The notes beneath the pieces were generated by a model. The model had not been told where the DNA came from and made no database searches. It saw only the letters and a list, made by a program, of their open reading frames with translations. Shown piece after piece: positions 17,756 to 27,035 of a stretch of DNA of 58,780 nucleotides. Every line of letters begins with the position of its first letter. The first letter of the stretch is position 1. Both the position numbers and the translations under genes were made by a program. Source of the stretch: Sulfurospirillaceae bacterium (GTDB lineage: Bacteria; Campylobacterota; Campylobacteria; Campylobacterales; Sulfurospirillaceae); assembly GCA_028692875.1 (NCBI GenBank), contig JAQUWL010000012.1, forward strand, positions 1 through 58,780. Reading direction: 5' to 3'.

Positions 17756-19557
17756 AAGTGCTCCTGTGGAGTGTCAATCACCTCTTCAGTAGGTCTTCCG
17801 ATATAAAAGCCTTGTGCAAAATCTATGCCTATATCTTTGACGCATTTTAAAACAGCGTGCGAATGGACATACTCTGCAACGGTTTGAATTTTTAACTCTT
17901 TTGCAAAATTTACAATAGTTTGTACAACAATTCGCATATCTTCATTTTGGTCTATGGTTTTAATAAGACTACCATCTATCTTGATATAGTCTACTCTTAA
18001 CTCCATTAATCGTTCAAAATTTGAGTAACCTGAACCAAAATCGTCAATGGCAATTCTAGCTCCATAGGACTTAACTTGTTCGATAAATTTTAAAACCGCT
18101 CCATAATTTTCCATACTACTGTCGCTCTCTAAAATTTCAAAAATAACCCATGGTCCCAGATTGAACTCTTCCAATTTTTTAAAGATAAACTCCGTAGTGG
18201 ATGGATTTGCCATATCTAAAAATGAAAGATTTATGGAAAATTCTCGTGAGGACATTTGGAACATCTCAAATGTTTTTTGAATCAGAGCCATGGATAATTT
18301 AGGATAAATTTTAGAGTGCTTAGCAACTTCTAAAAACTCAAATGGTAGATAAAATCCACCCTCTTTTTTTCGGATACGCATTAGTGTTTCGTGTTTTTCT
18401 ATTTTGTTGTTTTTTATATTCATTATAGGCTGGAAAAAAGGCGTTACATCATCGTTGTTTAGAGCATCTTTTAGGAGTCTGCCCATTTGTATATTGCGAG
18501 TATATTCTTGCTCTTTGTCGCTTTTTTTATCGTAAATAACATAGGAAATACTGTGTTTTTTTGCCTCTTTGTAAGCTATCATTGAGAGTTTGAGCAGGTC
18601 TTTTGTGGCTTGAACAGCTCCCATAGTAAAAGATATATTTATATCCAAACCCTTACATGTAAGCTTATCTCTAGATATTTGAAATGTCAATTTTTTAAGA
18701 TAGCGTTCCAGATCGAACTCATTTACGGCACTTTTGATAAATATTGCATAAATATCTGATTCAAATTTGTACAAATTTGCCTCTTGATTTGGCGGGAGAT
18801 TTGCTCTTAGCCATATTGCTATTGTTTTCAAAAAGGCATCTCCAAAACTGTTTCCATAAAGACTGTTAATCTCTTGAAAAGAGTCAATGTTGATAAGAAT
18901 AAAAGTTAACTCATGAGTAGATAGAGAGTCTTTTTTGTCTTCTAAAAATTTTAATCTATTTGGAAGTTTTGTGTTCTGGTCTGTGTAGATGTTTTGTTTA
19001 AGATTTTTCTGGCTTATGACAAGTTCGGTAAAATCATTGGCTATAAAGAGATACTCTATGATATTTGACTCTTCATCTATGAGTGGAACCATTGAGCAGT
19101 TGAGTGAGACCATGCTCCCATCTTGTGTCTTCAGTGTTAGCATATCTTCCCACGACTGATTGTATTTTAGGGTTTCTTGCATCTCTTCAATAGTTGATTC
19201 TGGGGCAAAAAGTTGTTCCAGTAGAGCAAATATGCCCAAGCCCACACACTCTTCTTTTGTTTTAAATACCGTTTGTGAAAACATTCTGTTTACGTAGGTT
19301 ATCACAAAGTCTGAGGAAATTTTTGCTATCGAGGCTCTATTTTCAAATGCCTTTAGATATATGCTGGGGTGCACAAGAGGTATTGTTTTGCTCTGCTTTT
19401 TTGGCAACTTTTTGAATAAAAAAACAAGAACAAAAACTATCAAAATAATAGAAAAATAAGCAATAATATGTGCAGAAAACGCTATGCCCAGAGTTGTTGT
19501 AATCAGCAAAAGCATTATTGCTATTTTAAAATAGTTATTTTCCTTGCTTTGTGCCAT
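17752..19557 (-). CDS. Membrane PAS-GGDEF-EAL protein, degenerate cyclase with probable c-di-GMP phosphodiesterase
   Basis: Two N-terminal transmembrane helices (about 11-47), a PAS-like domain (about 60-180), a GGDEF domain and an EAL domain. The cyclase motif is degraded: FESDI stands where GGDEF belongs, so it should not make c-di-GMP. The EAL domain reads ETL at its signature but keeps the acidic metal-site and lysine motifs (ILESD, IDDFGSGYS, YIKIDGSLI, AEYV, QGFYIGRP), so hydrolysis is plausible. It probably lowers c-di-GMP in response to a signal sensed near the membrane. Confidence 0.88.
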   Translation of the reverse strand: MAQSKENNYFKIAIMLLLITTTLGIAFSAHIIAYFSIILIVFVLVFLFKKLPKKQSKTIPLVHPSIYLKAFENRASIAKISSDFVITYVNRMFSQTVFKTKEECVGLGIFALLEQLFAPESTIEEMQETLKYNQSWEDMLTLKTQDGSMVSLNCSMVPLIDEESNIIEYLFIANDFTELVISQKNLKQNIYTDQNTKLPNRLKFLEDKKDSLSTHELTFILINIDSFQEINSLYGNSFGDAFLKTIAIWLRANLPPNQEANLYKFESDIYAIFIKSAVNEFDLERYLKKLTFQISRDKLTCKGLDINISFTMGAVQATKDLLKLSMIAYKEAKKHSISYVIYDKKSDKEQEYTRNIQMGRLLKDALNNDDVTPFFQPIMNIKNNKIEKHETLMRIRKKEGGFYLPFEFLEVAKHSKIYPKLSMALIQKTFEMFQMSSREFSINLSFLDMANPSTTEFIFKKLEEFNLGPWVIFEILESDSSMENYGAVLKFIEQVKSYGARIAIDDFGSGYSNFERLMELRVDYIKIDGSLIKTIDQNEDMRIVVQTIVNFAKELKIQTVAEYVHSHAVLKCVKDIGIDFAQGFYIGRPTEEVIDTPQEHL

Positions 19558-19699
19558 TTTCTCGCAATATCTCCAAGAATTTGTTTTTTAACTAAGAGTG
19601 TTACTTTAGCAAAAAAGTGCTAAAAAAAACGATAATTTAAAGAAAAAATCGTTACCTTATTTTTTGATTAAAAAAAGCAAAAATTAATCTTTAATTGTA

Positions 19700-19808
19700 T
19701 ATAATCACGACCTTAATCTCACACACGTCAATCCTTTAAAGGTTGCAAGCGTTATTCGCTTGTTGATGGGCGTGGAGGATGAAACCAAATAAACACAAGG
19801 AGCAATTC
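19700..19808 (+). promoter_or_regulatory. rpsB promoter and structured 5' leader (possible S2 autoregulation site)
   Basis: TATAAT at 19700-19705 implies transcription from about 19712, leaving a leader near 97 bases. A long closing stem pairs CACGTCAATC (19724-19733) with GATGGGCGTG (19765-19774), with one mismatch and one G-T. Inside lie the palindrome CCTTTAAAGG (19733-19742) and a hairpin CAAGCG-TTATT-CGCTTG (19746-19762). An AAGGAG site precedes the ATG. Branched leaders upstream of rpsB in other bacteria bind S2; homology to those is not shown here. Confidence 0.5.
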
Positions 19809-20609
19809 ATGGTAACCATGAAAGACCTATTGGAGTGTGGCGTACACTTCGGACACCAAACAAGACGCTGGAATCCAAAAATGAAAAAGTTCATTTTTGG
19901 TGAAAGAAAAAACATCTATATCGTAGATTTGCAAAAAACACTACGTTATTTTAGATATACATACAATGTTGTAAGGGATGCTGCGGCAGAGGGCAAAACA
20001 ATGCTTTTTGTTGGAACAAAAAAACAAGCCAGCCAAGCAGTTAAAGAGTATGCAGAAAAATGTGGTATGCCTTACGTAAACCACAGATGGTTAGGCGGAA
20101 TGCTTACAAACTACCAAACAATCAGACAATCAATCAGAAAGCTTGATATCATCGAAAAGATGGAAGAAGATGGACAAATCGATCTTTTGACTAAAAAAGA
20201 GGCTTTGACACTTAGAAGAAAAAAAGAGAAATTGTTGGATTATCTTGGCGGTATTCGCAATATGAAAAACCTACCAGATATGATTTTTGTTGTAGACACT
20301 GTAAAAGAAAAAATTGCCGTTAATGAAGCTAGAAGATTGGGTATTACTGTTGTAGCACCTATTGATACAAACTGTGACCCAGATGTTGTTGATTTGCCAA
20401 TTCCTGGAAATGATGATGCAATTCGCTCAATCCAACTTTTCTGCAAAGAGATGTGTGAAGCTATGATAGAAGGAAAAGAGATAAGAGATCAAGACGCTCC
20501 TGAGGGTGCTGATGAGCAAGAGATAAGTGACGAAGAGAAAACAAAACTTATCGAAGAGGCTGTAGCCGAGGATGATTTTTCAGAGGAATTTGTCGAGGAG
20601 GAAGCGTAA
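19809..20609 (+). CDS. rpsB: 30S ribosomal protein S2
   Basis: Small-subunit ribosomal protein with 266 residues and the family opening [20 protein letters not shown]. The start is set at the ATG at 19809 (AAGGAG 6 bases upstream); an upstream in-frame ATG at 19779 lies in the leader. The C-terminal 40 residues form an acidic Glu/Asp tail. The stop overlaps the tsf start (TAATG). Confidence 0.97.
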   Translation: MVTMKDLLECGVHFGHQTRRWNPKMKKFIFGERKNIYIVDLQKTLRYFRYTYNVVRDAAAEGKTMLFVGTKKQASQAVKEYAEKCGMPYVNHRWLGGMLTNYQTIRQSIRKLDIIEKMEEDGQIDLLTKKEALTLRRKKEKLLDYLGGIRNMKNLPDMIFVVDTVKEKIAVNEARRLGITVVAPIDTNCDPDVVDLPIPGNDDAIRSIQLFCKEMCEAMIEGKEIRDQDAPEGADEQEISDEEKTKLIEEAVAEDDFSEEFVEEEA

Positions 20610-21676
20610 TGGCTGAGATCACTGCTGCGTTAGTTAAAGAATTAAGAGAAATGACCAGTGCGGGCATGATGGACTGCAAGAAGGCTTTGAGCGAAACCGA
20701 CGGTGATATCGAAAAAGCAGTAGACCTTTTGCGCGAGAAAGGTCTAGGCAAAGCAGCTAAAAAAGCAGACAGACTTGCAAGTGAAGGCTTGGTAAATGTT
20801 TGTGTTGAGCCTGATTTTAAAGTTGCAACAGTAAGCGAAATAAATGCAGAAACAGATTTTGTTGCTAAAAATGAAGGCTTTATCAACCTAACAAAAGATG
20901 CAACATTGCACATTCAAGCAAGTGGCGTTCAAGATGTTCAAGAGTTGATGAAAACAACTATTAATGGCACGGTGTTTGAAGAGTATTTTGCTAGCAAAGT
21001 TGCCACTATAGGCGAAAATCTTGTAGTAAGAAGATTTGCCACGATTAAAGCAGGCACAAATGGTGTAGTAAATGGATATGTCCATTCCAATGGAAGAGTT
21101 GGTGTTATTATAGCTGCTAGTTGTGATAGCGAAAAGACAGCTCAAGCTTCGGCTGATTTTATCCGAAACCTATGTATGCATGCAGCTGCGATGAAGCCAT
21201 CATTTTTGAGCTATTCTGGTTTGGATTTGGATTTTGTTGAAAAAGAAAATATTGCAATCAAAGCAGATATTGAAAAAGAGAACGAAGAGCTAAGAAGACT
21301 TAAAAAACCTCTTAAAAGAATACCTCTATATGTTAGCAAACTTCAATTGACACCTGCTGTTATGGAGCAAGCCAAAAAAGATATGGAAGAGGAGTTGAAA
21401 GCCCAAGGCAAGCCCGAGAAAATCTGGGATAAGATTATTCCTGGTCAACTTGAGCGATTTATTGCTGACAATACACAGCTTGATCAACAACTAGCGCTTT
21501 TGAGTCAGTTTTATGTTATGGATGACAAAAAAACTGTAGAGCAAGTAGTTGAAGAAAAAGCTAAAGAGCTTGGTGGAAAGATTGAGCTTGTTGAGTATGT
21601 TAGATTTGAGCTGGGCGAAGGTTTAGAAAAACGTGGATGCGACTTTGCTTCTGAAGTTGCTGATCAGCTCAAATAG
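20609..21676 (+). CDS. tsf: Translation elongation factor Ts
   Basis: Nucleotide-exchange factor for EF-Tu. It has an N-terminal UBA-like domain ([20 protein letters not shown]), a TDFVAKN motif (ETDFVAKNEGF) and two core subdomains. At 355 residues it is longer than the E. coli protein, as in other Campylobacterota. It is co-translated with rpsB (one-base overlap) and followed by a GC-rich hairpin. Confidence 0.97.
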   Translation: MAEITAALVKELREMTSAGMMDCKKALSETDGDIEKAVDLLREKGLGKAAKKADRLASEGLVNVCVEPDFKVATVSEINAETDFVAKNEGFINLTKDATLHIQASGVQDVQELMKTTINGTVFEEYFASKVATIGENLVVRRFATIKAGTNGVVNGYVHSNGRVGVIIAASCDSEKTAQASADFIRNLCMHAAAMKPSFLSYSGLDLDFVEKENIAIKADIEKENEELRRLKKPLKRIPLYVSKLQLTPAVMEQAKKDMEEELKAQGKPEKIWDKIIPGQLERFIADNTQLDQQLALLSQFYVMDDKKTVEQVVEEKAKELGGKIELVEYVRFELGEGLEKRGCDFASEVADQLK

Positions 21677-21702
21677 TTCCAATAAAATAGTTATATAATA
21701 AA

Positions 21703-21722
21703 GGCGGGGAAATGCCCCCGCC
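21703..21722 (+). terminator. GC-rich hairpin after tsf, without a T-run
   Basis: GGCGGGG (21703-21709) pairs with CCCCGCC (21716-21722), with a six-base loop. No U-tract follows, so it may attenuate or protect the rpsB-tsf mRNA end rather than terminate fully before the ABC gene. Confidence 0.5.
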
Positions 21723-21745
21723 ACTACCTTCAAGTAAGGACACCA

Positions 21746-22390
21746 ATGCACCTTCTTCGAGCAGAAAACCTTTCCCACTCTTTTGAATATGAGCTTTTTA
21801 AAGATGTAAATTTTTCACTAAAGCCTAAAGAGTCTTTATCCGTTCTTGGTGTTAGTGGGAGTGGAAAATCAACACTTTTGCACATATGTTCCACCCTTTT
21901 AAAACCAAAAGTAGGAAATGTATTTTTATTTGATAAAAATCTTTACCGATGTAGTTATGGTGAAATCTTACATGTAAGACGTTTTGATGTTGGCATTATA
22001 TTTCAGTCGCACTATCTTTTTAAAGGTTTTTTGACTTATGAAAATATCGAACTCGCTAATGTTATTAGCGGAAACCCGCTAGACAAAGAACTCGTGAAAA
22101 GACTAAAAATAGAACAATTTATGAACTATAAAATTGGAGATCTCTCTGGTGGACAACAACAGCGCGTTTCCATAGCTAGGGTTTTATCTAAAAAACCTAA
22201 AATTATCTTTGCCGATGAGCCTACCGGAAATCTTGATGATAAAACAGCTCAAGAGGTTATGGATATTTTGCTTGAGTATGTTGAAAAAGAAGATGCAGCA
22301 CTGATGCTAGTAACTCACAATACGCATTTGGCAAAACAATGTACATATATGAAACATCTTCATGTTGGCGGGCTGATAGAGGAGAATTAA
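21746..22390 (+). CDS. ABC transporter ATP-binding protein, LolD/FtsE/MacB-type
   Basis: 214-residue ATPase with Walker A GVSGSGKST (35-43), signature LSGGQQQR, Walker B IIFADEPTGNLDD and the switch histidine in LVTHNTH. The short length and GNLDD motif place it with LolD-like ATPases that drive lipoprotein release or related mechanotransmission. Its membrane partner is not beside it; downstream is fliR. The same order (Cj1180c beside fliR) occurs in C. jejuni. Confidence 0.85.
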   Translation: MHLLRAENLSHSFEYELFKDVNFSLKPKESLSVLGVSGSGKSTLLHICSTLLKPKVGNVFLFDKNLYRCSYGEILHVRRFDVGIIFQSHYLFKGFLTYENIELANVISGNPLDKELVKRLKIEQFMNYKIGDLSGGQQQRVSIARVLSKKPKIIFADEPTGNLDDKTAQEVMDILLEYVEKEDAALMLVTHNTHLAKQCTYMKHLHVGGLIEEN

Positions 22391-23167
22391 GTGGAATCCT
22401 TAGCTGAGTTTATTAAACAAGAGCAAGTTATACTCTTTTTGCTCGTTTTTGCTAGACTGAGCGGACTATTTGCCTTTTTCCCTTTTTTTTCGCATATGAA
22501 AATACCTATTTTTGTAAATATTGCAATGACCTTTTTGATGACAATATTTCTTTTTCCACTTGCTAGTCCACCAACTATCAGTATGACTGTTTTTTCCCTT
22601 GCTCTTGCCGTTGTAAGTGAGCTTATGATGGGATTGATTGGCGGATTGATGCTAACTATTGTTATCTCTTCATTGCAACTTGCGGGGATGCAAATCGCTT
22701 TTGTTATGGGTTTTACTATGGCAAGTGTTATTGATCCGCAGAGTGAGATGTCCTCTCCTATTATTTCCCAATTTTTATCCTCTTTGGCGTTGATGATGGT
22801 GTTGGCATTTAATGGTCATCATGTTATGTTAACTTTTATAGCAGAATCTTTGCAGGTTCTTCCGCTAGGAGAATTTTATCCCTCACAAAATATTTGGAGT
22901 TATTTGGGGCGTTCAGTTGCTGGAATGTTTGTTTATGGATTTATTCTATCTTTTCCTGTTTTGGCACTTTCTTTATTGCTTGATTTGGTTTTTGGAATGC
23001 TTATGAAAACCATGCCACAATTTAACCTTTTGGTTGTGGGCTTTCCGATTAAAATTGTTGTCTCCTTTATTGTCTTGTGTGCTGTTTTAATGCCGATGAT
23101 GCTTATCTTTAAAAAAGAGTTTTTGGAAGCTCTAAATTATCTGAAAATTCTATTAATACAATCATAA
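22391..23167 (+). CDS. fliR: Flagellar export-apparatus protein FliR
   Basis: Integral membrane component of the flagellar type III export gate. It has 258 residues and about six hydrophobic helices, with the family-typical MTFLMTIFLFPL, MQIAFVMGFTMASVIDPQ and FGMLMKTMPQFNLLVVGFP. The start is GTG, one base after the ABC gene stop, with GGAG upstream. It is the only flagellar structural gene in the window. Confidence 0.93.
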   Translation: MESLAEFIKQEQVILFLLVFARLSGLFAFFPFFSHMKIPIFVNIAMTFLMTIFLFPLASPPTISMTVFSLALAVVSELMMGLIGGLMLTIVISSLQLAGMQIAFVMGFTMASVIDPQSEMSSPIISQFLSSLALMMVLAFNGHHVMLTFIAESLQVLPLGEFYPSQNIWSYLGRSVAGMFVYGFILSFPVLALSLLLDLVFGMLMKTMPQFNLLVVGFPIKIVVSFIVLCAVLMPMMLIFKKEFLEALNYLKILLIQS

Positions 23168-23220
23168 TTTTTTTTATACTACAATGACCTCCATAATAAA
23201 CTTGCAATCTAGGAGCAAAT

Positions 23221-24543
23221 ATGCGTCTGTTACTCATAAATAACAATCCTGCCGTTTCTAGGCTTATAAAATTAAGTGTCGATAAGATGGGTCACGAGAT
23301 AGACGAATTTGAAAACTATGATGATGTGCCATTGAGAAAATATGACATCATTATGATAGATAATGAGCTTTTTACAGAGGATGATTTTAAAGCTCTTACT
23401 GAAAGTTCTGGTTGTGATAAGTGTATTTATATTTGTCAAAGAGGTAGCTCTAAACCAGAAAGCGTTAGTGCTACTCTAGAAAAACCTTTTTTGCCAACTG
23501 ATTTCATAGTGTTGATAGAGAAGATGTCACAATCTTTGGAACATGATTTGTCGAATTTAAACACCCTTGATGGTGTTGATGATTTTTCGGAGATGGAGTC
23601 TTTGGATGTCGAGGATGATGAGCTTGAAACAATTGCCTTTGATGCGAAAGAAGAATATGCAAATACATTAGATGAAAATTTTTATAGTGACGAGACTATG
23701 GAAAATGAGCTTTTAAAAGAAGAGTCTAAATTGGAAAAAAATGATGATTTTGGGCTCGGCAATATTGAAGATATAAATCTAGAAGAGTCTTTAGCTTCAA
23801 AAGATGAGATAACTGAAGATGATGAGATTGAGAAAAAAGAGATGTCTCCAGAACAAGAGGTTTTGCCCAAGGAAGAGTTTGACTTTGCTGAAGATGATAA
23901 ATATGACTCTTCAAATGAGGGCGAAGATAAGGATTTGATGATGCCAAAAACAGAAGATTGGCTAGACGAGGAAAAGAAAGAGATTTCTTCAACTTCTGTT
24001 TTAGACAAAGACGATATTGATGAGGTTAAGCATCTTTTGGAAAACGATGCCCTAGAGGATGAGGCTATATTAGAAAAGATAGCACAAGAAGATATTGAAG
24101 ATGATGTTATTGTTGAAGAGAATATGGACGAAGAAAATAATATTTTTGAAGAGACACACGAAGATATATTGGACAATTTTGCTGAAGAGATAGATGACAA
24201 GATAGTACAAGAAGAAGATGAGAGTGATGATATTCCACCTCTGGTAAGTTTTGAAGAAGAGTCAAAAGAGGTGGATTCTTTGGATGATTTAAGTGAAAAT
24301 CTTATTAAAAAAGCATTTGGCGAAGATGTTTTCGAAGACATAGAACTTGAGAGTAAAGAAGAAGAGGCAAAAAAAGATAATGATGAGACAGGGGAGCTTA
24401 GCCAAGAGATTGAAGTTATAAGAGGAGATTTGGAAAAAACGCTATCAAATAGCGTTTCTCAGCTATCTCAAAGCTCTATTTTAAGGGAAGCCTTAAAGGG
24501 AATGAAAATTAATATTTCTATTACTTTTGAAGAAAAAGAGTAG
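23221..24543 (+). CDS. Highly acidic protein with an N-terminal receiver-like domain (Cj1178c type)
   Basis: Residues 1-105 look like a response-regulator receiver fold. Strand LLLIN, an aspartate in IIMIDNE (about residue 47) and a lysine in LEKPFLPTDF match the phospho-acceptor Asp and the conserved Lys. The acidic pair near the N terminus is replaced by Asn-Asn (INNNP). The next 280 residues are extremely Glu/Asp-rich and low in complexity. A C-terminal 30-residue block (SSILREALKGMKINISITFEE) is compact. It occupies the fliR-gmk interval of the C. jejuni highly acidic protein. Function unknown. Confidence 0.75.
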   Translation: MRLLLINNNPAVSRLIKLSVDKMGHEIDEFENYDDVPLRKYDIIMIDNELFTEDDFKALTESSGCDKCIYICQRGSSKPESVSATLEKPFLPTDFIVLIEKMSQSLEHDLSNLNTLDGVDDFSEMESLDVEDDELETIAFDAKEEYANTLDENFYSDETMENELLKEESKLEKNDDFGLGNIEDINLEESLASKDEITEDDEIEKKEMSPEQEVLPKEEFDFAEDDKYDSSNEGEDKDLMMPKTEDWLDEEKKEISSTSVLDKDDIDEVKHLLENDALEDEAILEKIAQEDIEDDVIVEENMDEENNIFEETHEDILDNFAEEIDDKIVQEEDESDDIPPLVSFEEESKEVDSLDDLSENLIKKAFGEDVFEDIELESKEEEAKKDNDETGELSQEIEVIRGDLEKTLSNSVSQLSQSSILREALKGMKINISITFEEKE

Positions 24544-24545
24544 CC

Positions 24546-25154
24546 TTGAAGGGTTCGATTTTATTGATTTCAGGACCAAGCGGCTCTGGTAAAAGCTCTT
24601 TGATGAAGGAGCTTTTAGCTCGTACGCCAGATAGTTATTTTTCAATATCAACCACAACAAGAGCCATTAGAGAGGGCGAAGTTGACGGTGTTAATTATCA
24701 CTATATCACAAAAGAGGCTTTTGAGAGGGATATTGAGGAGGGCTTTTTTTTAGAGTGGGCGAATGTTCACGATAACTATTACGGAACATCTTTAAGACCC
24801 GTCACAAGAGAGCTTGAGCAAGGAAAGCTAGTTGTTTTTGATATTGATGTTCAAGGGCATGCTATTGCCAAAGAGAAGTTTGGAGATATTATTACCTCTG
24901 TTTTCATAACAACCCCAAATTTACAAACACTAAGAGATAGGCTTGAGGCTAGAAATACAGACTCACGAGAGGTTATTGATAAGAGACTTGCCAATGCAAC
25001 CGTTGAGATGAAACGCATAGGAGAATATAGTTATTTGGTTATTAACGATGATTTTCAAGTGGCACTTGATGGATTGATGGCGATTGCTACATCTGTTCGT
25101 CAAAAAATATCGCTTATGGATACAAAATCTTTTATAGACCAATGGGGTTTATAA
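24546..25154 (+). CDS. gmk: Guanylate kinase
   Basis: Phosphorylates GMP to GDP. P-loop GPSGSGKS at 10-17, GMP-binding STTTRAIREGEVDGVNYH and GTSLRPV segments, lid region RLEARNTDS. It has 202 residues. The start is TTG, two bases after the acidic-protein stop. Confidence 0.95.
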   Translation: MKGSILLISGPSGSGKSSLMKELLARTPDSYFSISTTTRAIREGEVDGVNYHYITKEAFERDIEEGFFLEWANVHDNYYGTSLRPVTRELEQGKLVVFDIDVQGHAIAKEKFGDIITSVFITTPNLQTLRDRLEARNTDSREVIDKRLANATVEMKRIGEYSYLVINDDFQVALDGLMAIATSVRQKISLMDTKSFIDQWGL

Positions 25155-25207
25155 AATAATGCTATAATGGGCGACTTTTAAATTATAAGTTTCAAAAAGG
25201 AGAGATT

Positions 25208-25435
25208 ATGGGTGTTCCTAGTATGCCTGAGTTGTTGATTATTTTGGCTATTGTCGTTTTGCTGTTTGGTGCAAAGAAGATTCCAGACCTTGCAAAGGGC
25301 ATTGGTACGGGTATTAAAAACTTTAAAAAAGCAGTAAAAGAAGATGAGCAAGCCGAAAGTGAAAAAATAGAAGGCAAATCTGAAAATGTTGCACAGACAA
25401 CCAAAGTAGAAGAAAAACAAGAAGTAAAAGGCTAG
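25208..25435 (+). CDS. tatA: Sec-independent (twin-arginine) translocase subunit TatA
   Basis: 75 residues: a single membrane helix (about 8-22) ending in the conserved FG hinge, then an amphipathic helix ([19 protein letters not shown]) and a charged tail. It forms the Tat pore with TatBC encoded elsewhere. The Rieske protein in this window is a likely client. AAGGAGAG precedes the ATG. Confidence 0.95.
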   Translation: MGVPSMPELLIILAIVVLLFGAKKIPDLAKGIGTGIKNFKKAVKEDEQAESEKIEGKSENVAQTTKVEEKQEVKG

Positions 25436-25440
25436 AAGTA

Positions 25441-27027
25441 TTGAAAAAACGTGTTTTAGGCACAATTAAAAACGAATTGGGGAGAGATTTTGTCTTAGAG
25501 AAGCCAAAAGATCTCTCCTTTGGTCACTATGCTACTCCAATCGCATTTTCACTCGCCAAAGAGTTCAAAAAATCCCCTATGTTTATAGCTCAAGAACTAA
25601 GTCAAAAGTTTAGCCAAAGCTCTATTTTTCAAGAAGTAACACCAACCAACGGCTACATCAATTTTAAATTGAGTGAAGCTTTTTTGGATGAGTATGCTAC
25701 GTGGGCGATAGGAAATGAGCAGAGCTACGCAAAAGATGAGCAGAGTGAGACGATTTTGCTAGAGTATGTAAGTGCAAATCCTACAGGACCGTTGCATATC
25801 GGACATGCAAGAGGTGCTGTCATAGGCGACTCTCTATGCAGAATAGGTCAGCATCTAGGCTATAAAATCACAAGCGAATATTATGTTAACGATGCTGGAA
25901 ATCAGGTCGAGCTTTTGGGATTATCACTCTATCTTGCTGGGCGTGAACATATTTTAAAAGCTCCAGTGCAATGGCCTGCTGAGTTTTATCGAGGCGAGTA
26001 TATAGTTGATTTGGCATATGTTGCTAAAGAAGAGCTTGGCTTAGATATCTTTGATGGCGAAAAAAATATTGCAAAGTTGTCCGAGTGGGGCAAAGATAAA
26101 ATGCTTGAGCTTATCAAATCAAATTTGCTAGATGTAGGCATTGTGTTTGAAAATTTTGTAAGCGAAAAAGCACTTTATGGAAAATGGAATGAGAGCTTTA
26201 AGAAGCTTGAGCATCATGGCAAGACCTACGAGGATGGTGGAAAGATTTGGATTCGCTCGACAGATTTGGGCGATGAAAAAGATAGGGTTGTTGTAAGAGA
26301 AGATGGAAGACCGACATATTTGGCGGGTGATATCATATATCACGACAATAAGTTTCAAAGAGGCTACGATAGATATATTAACATCTGGGGTGCAGACCAC
26401 CATGGCTATATCGCAAGAGTAAAAGCCTCTATAAATTTTTTGGGTTATGATGAGAGCAAGCTAGAGGTTCTTTTGGCTCAGATGGTTTCGCTTCTTAAGG
26501 GTGGCGAGCCGTACAAGATGAGTAAACGTGCTGGAAATTTTATCTTGATGAGTGAAGTCGTTAAAGAGATAGGAAGTGATGCGTTGCGTTTTGTATTTTT
26601 GAGCAAAAAATCTGACACACATCTTGAATTTGATATTGATGTTTTTAAGCAAGAAGATAGCAATAATCCAATTTTTTATATAAATTACGCACATGCTCGA
26701 ATCAATCAAGTCTTTTCAAAAAGCCAAAAAACAATCAAAGATGTCCTACATGTAAAGCTTGAAGGCATGAGTGAAGAGGCACAAAATCTTCTTTTCAGTG
26801 CACTGCTATTACCCGAGGTTTTAGAAGATGCTTTTTCTTCAAGGCAAGTGCAAAAGGTGACGGATTATCTCAAAAATCTTGCCTCTTCGTTGCATAAGTT
26901 TTATAACGAAAATCGTGTTGTAGGAAGCGAGAAAGAGGAGCAATATCTTAAGCTTTTTGCCATGGTTGGCTTGAGTTTGAGAGTTGGGCTTAGGCTGATT
27001 GGTATTGAAGCAAAAACAAAAATGTAA
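25441..27027 (+). CDS. argS: Arginyl-tRNA synthetase
   Basis: Class I synthetase with 528 residues. The HIGH motif is in NPTGPLHIGHARG, the KMSK motif in PYKMSKRAGNF, and the C-terminal anticodon-binding helices contain INYAHARI. The start is TTG, five bases after tatA. One TACATGTA copy (26747) lies in the less conserved C-terminal domain. Confidence 0.96.
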   Translation: MKKRVLGTIKNELGRDFVLEKPKDLSFGHYATPIAFSLAKEFKKSPMFIAQELSQKFSQSSIFQEVTPTNGYINFKLSEAFLDEYATWAIGNEQSYAKDEQSETILLEYVSANPTGPLHIGHARGAVIGDSLCRIGQHLGYKITSEYYVNDAGNQVELLGLSLYLAGREHILKAPVQWPAEFYRGEYIVDLAYVAKEELGLDIFDGEKNIAKLSEWGKDKMLELIKSNLLDVGIVFENFVSEKALYGKWNESFKKLEHHGKTYEDGGKIWIRSTDLGDEKDRVVVREDGRPTYLAGDIIYHDNKFQRGYDRYINIWGADHHGYIARVKASINFLGYDESKLEVLLAQMVSLLKGGEPYKMSKRAGNFILMSEVVKEIGSDALRFVFLSKKSDTHLEFDIDVFKQEDSNNPIFYINYAHARINQVFSKSQKTIKDVLHVKLEGMSEEAQNLLFSALLLPEVLEDAFSSRQVQKVTDYLKNLASSLHKFYNENRVVGSEKEEQYLKLFAMVGLSLRVGLRLIGIEAKTKM

Positions 27028-27035
27028 GACCTGAT

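Noticed and set aside
23682-24341. Long serine-rich open frame on the minus strand inside the acidic-protein gene
   Set aside because: It is the mirror of a Glu/Asp (GAA/GAT) rich gene, which automatically yields Ser/Phe codons on the opposite strand; no ribosome-binding site or recognisable protein.
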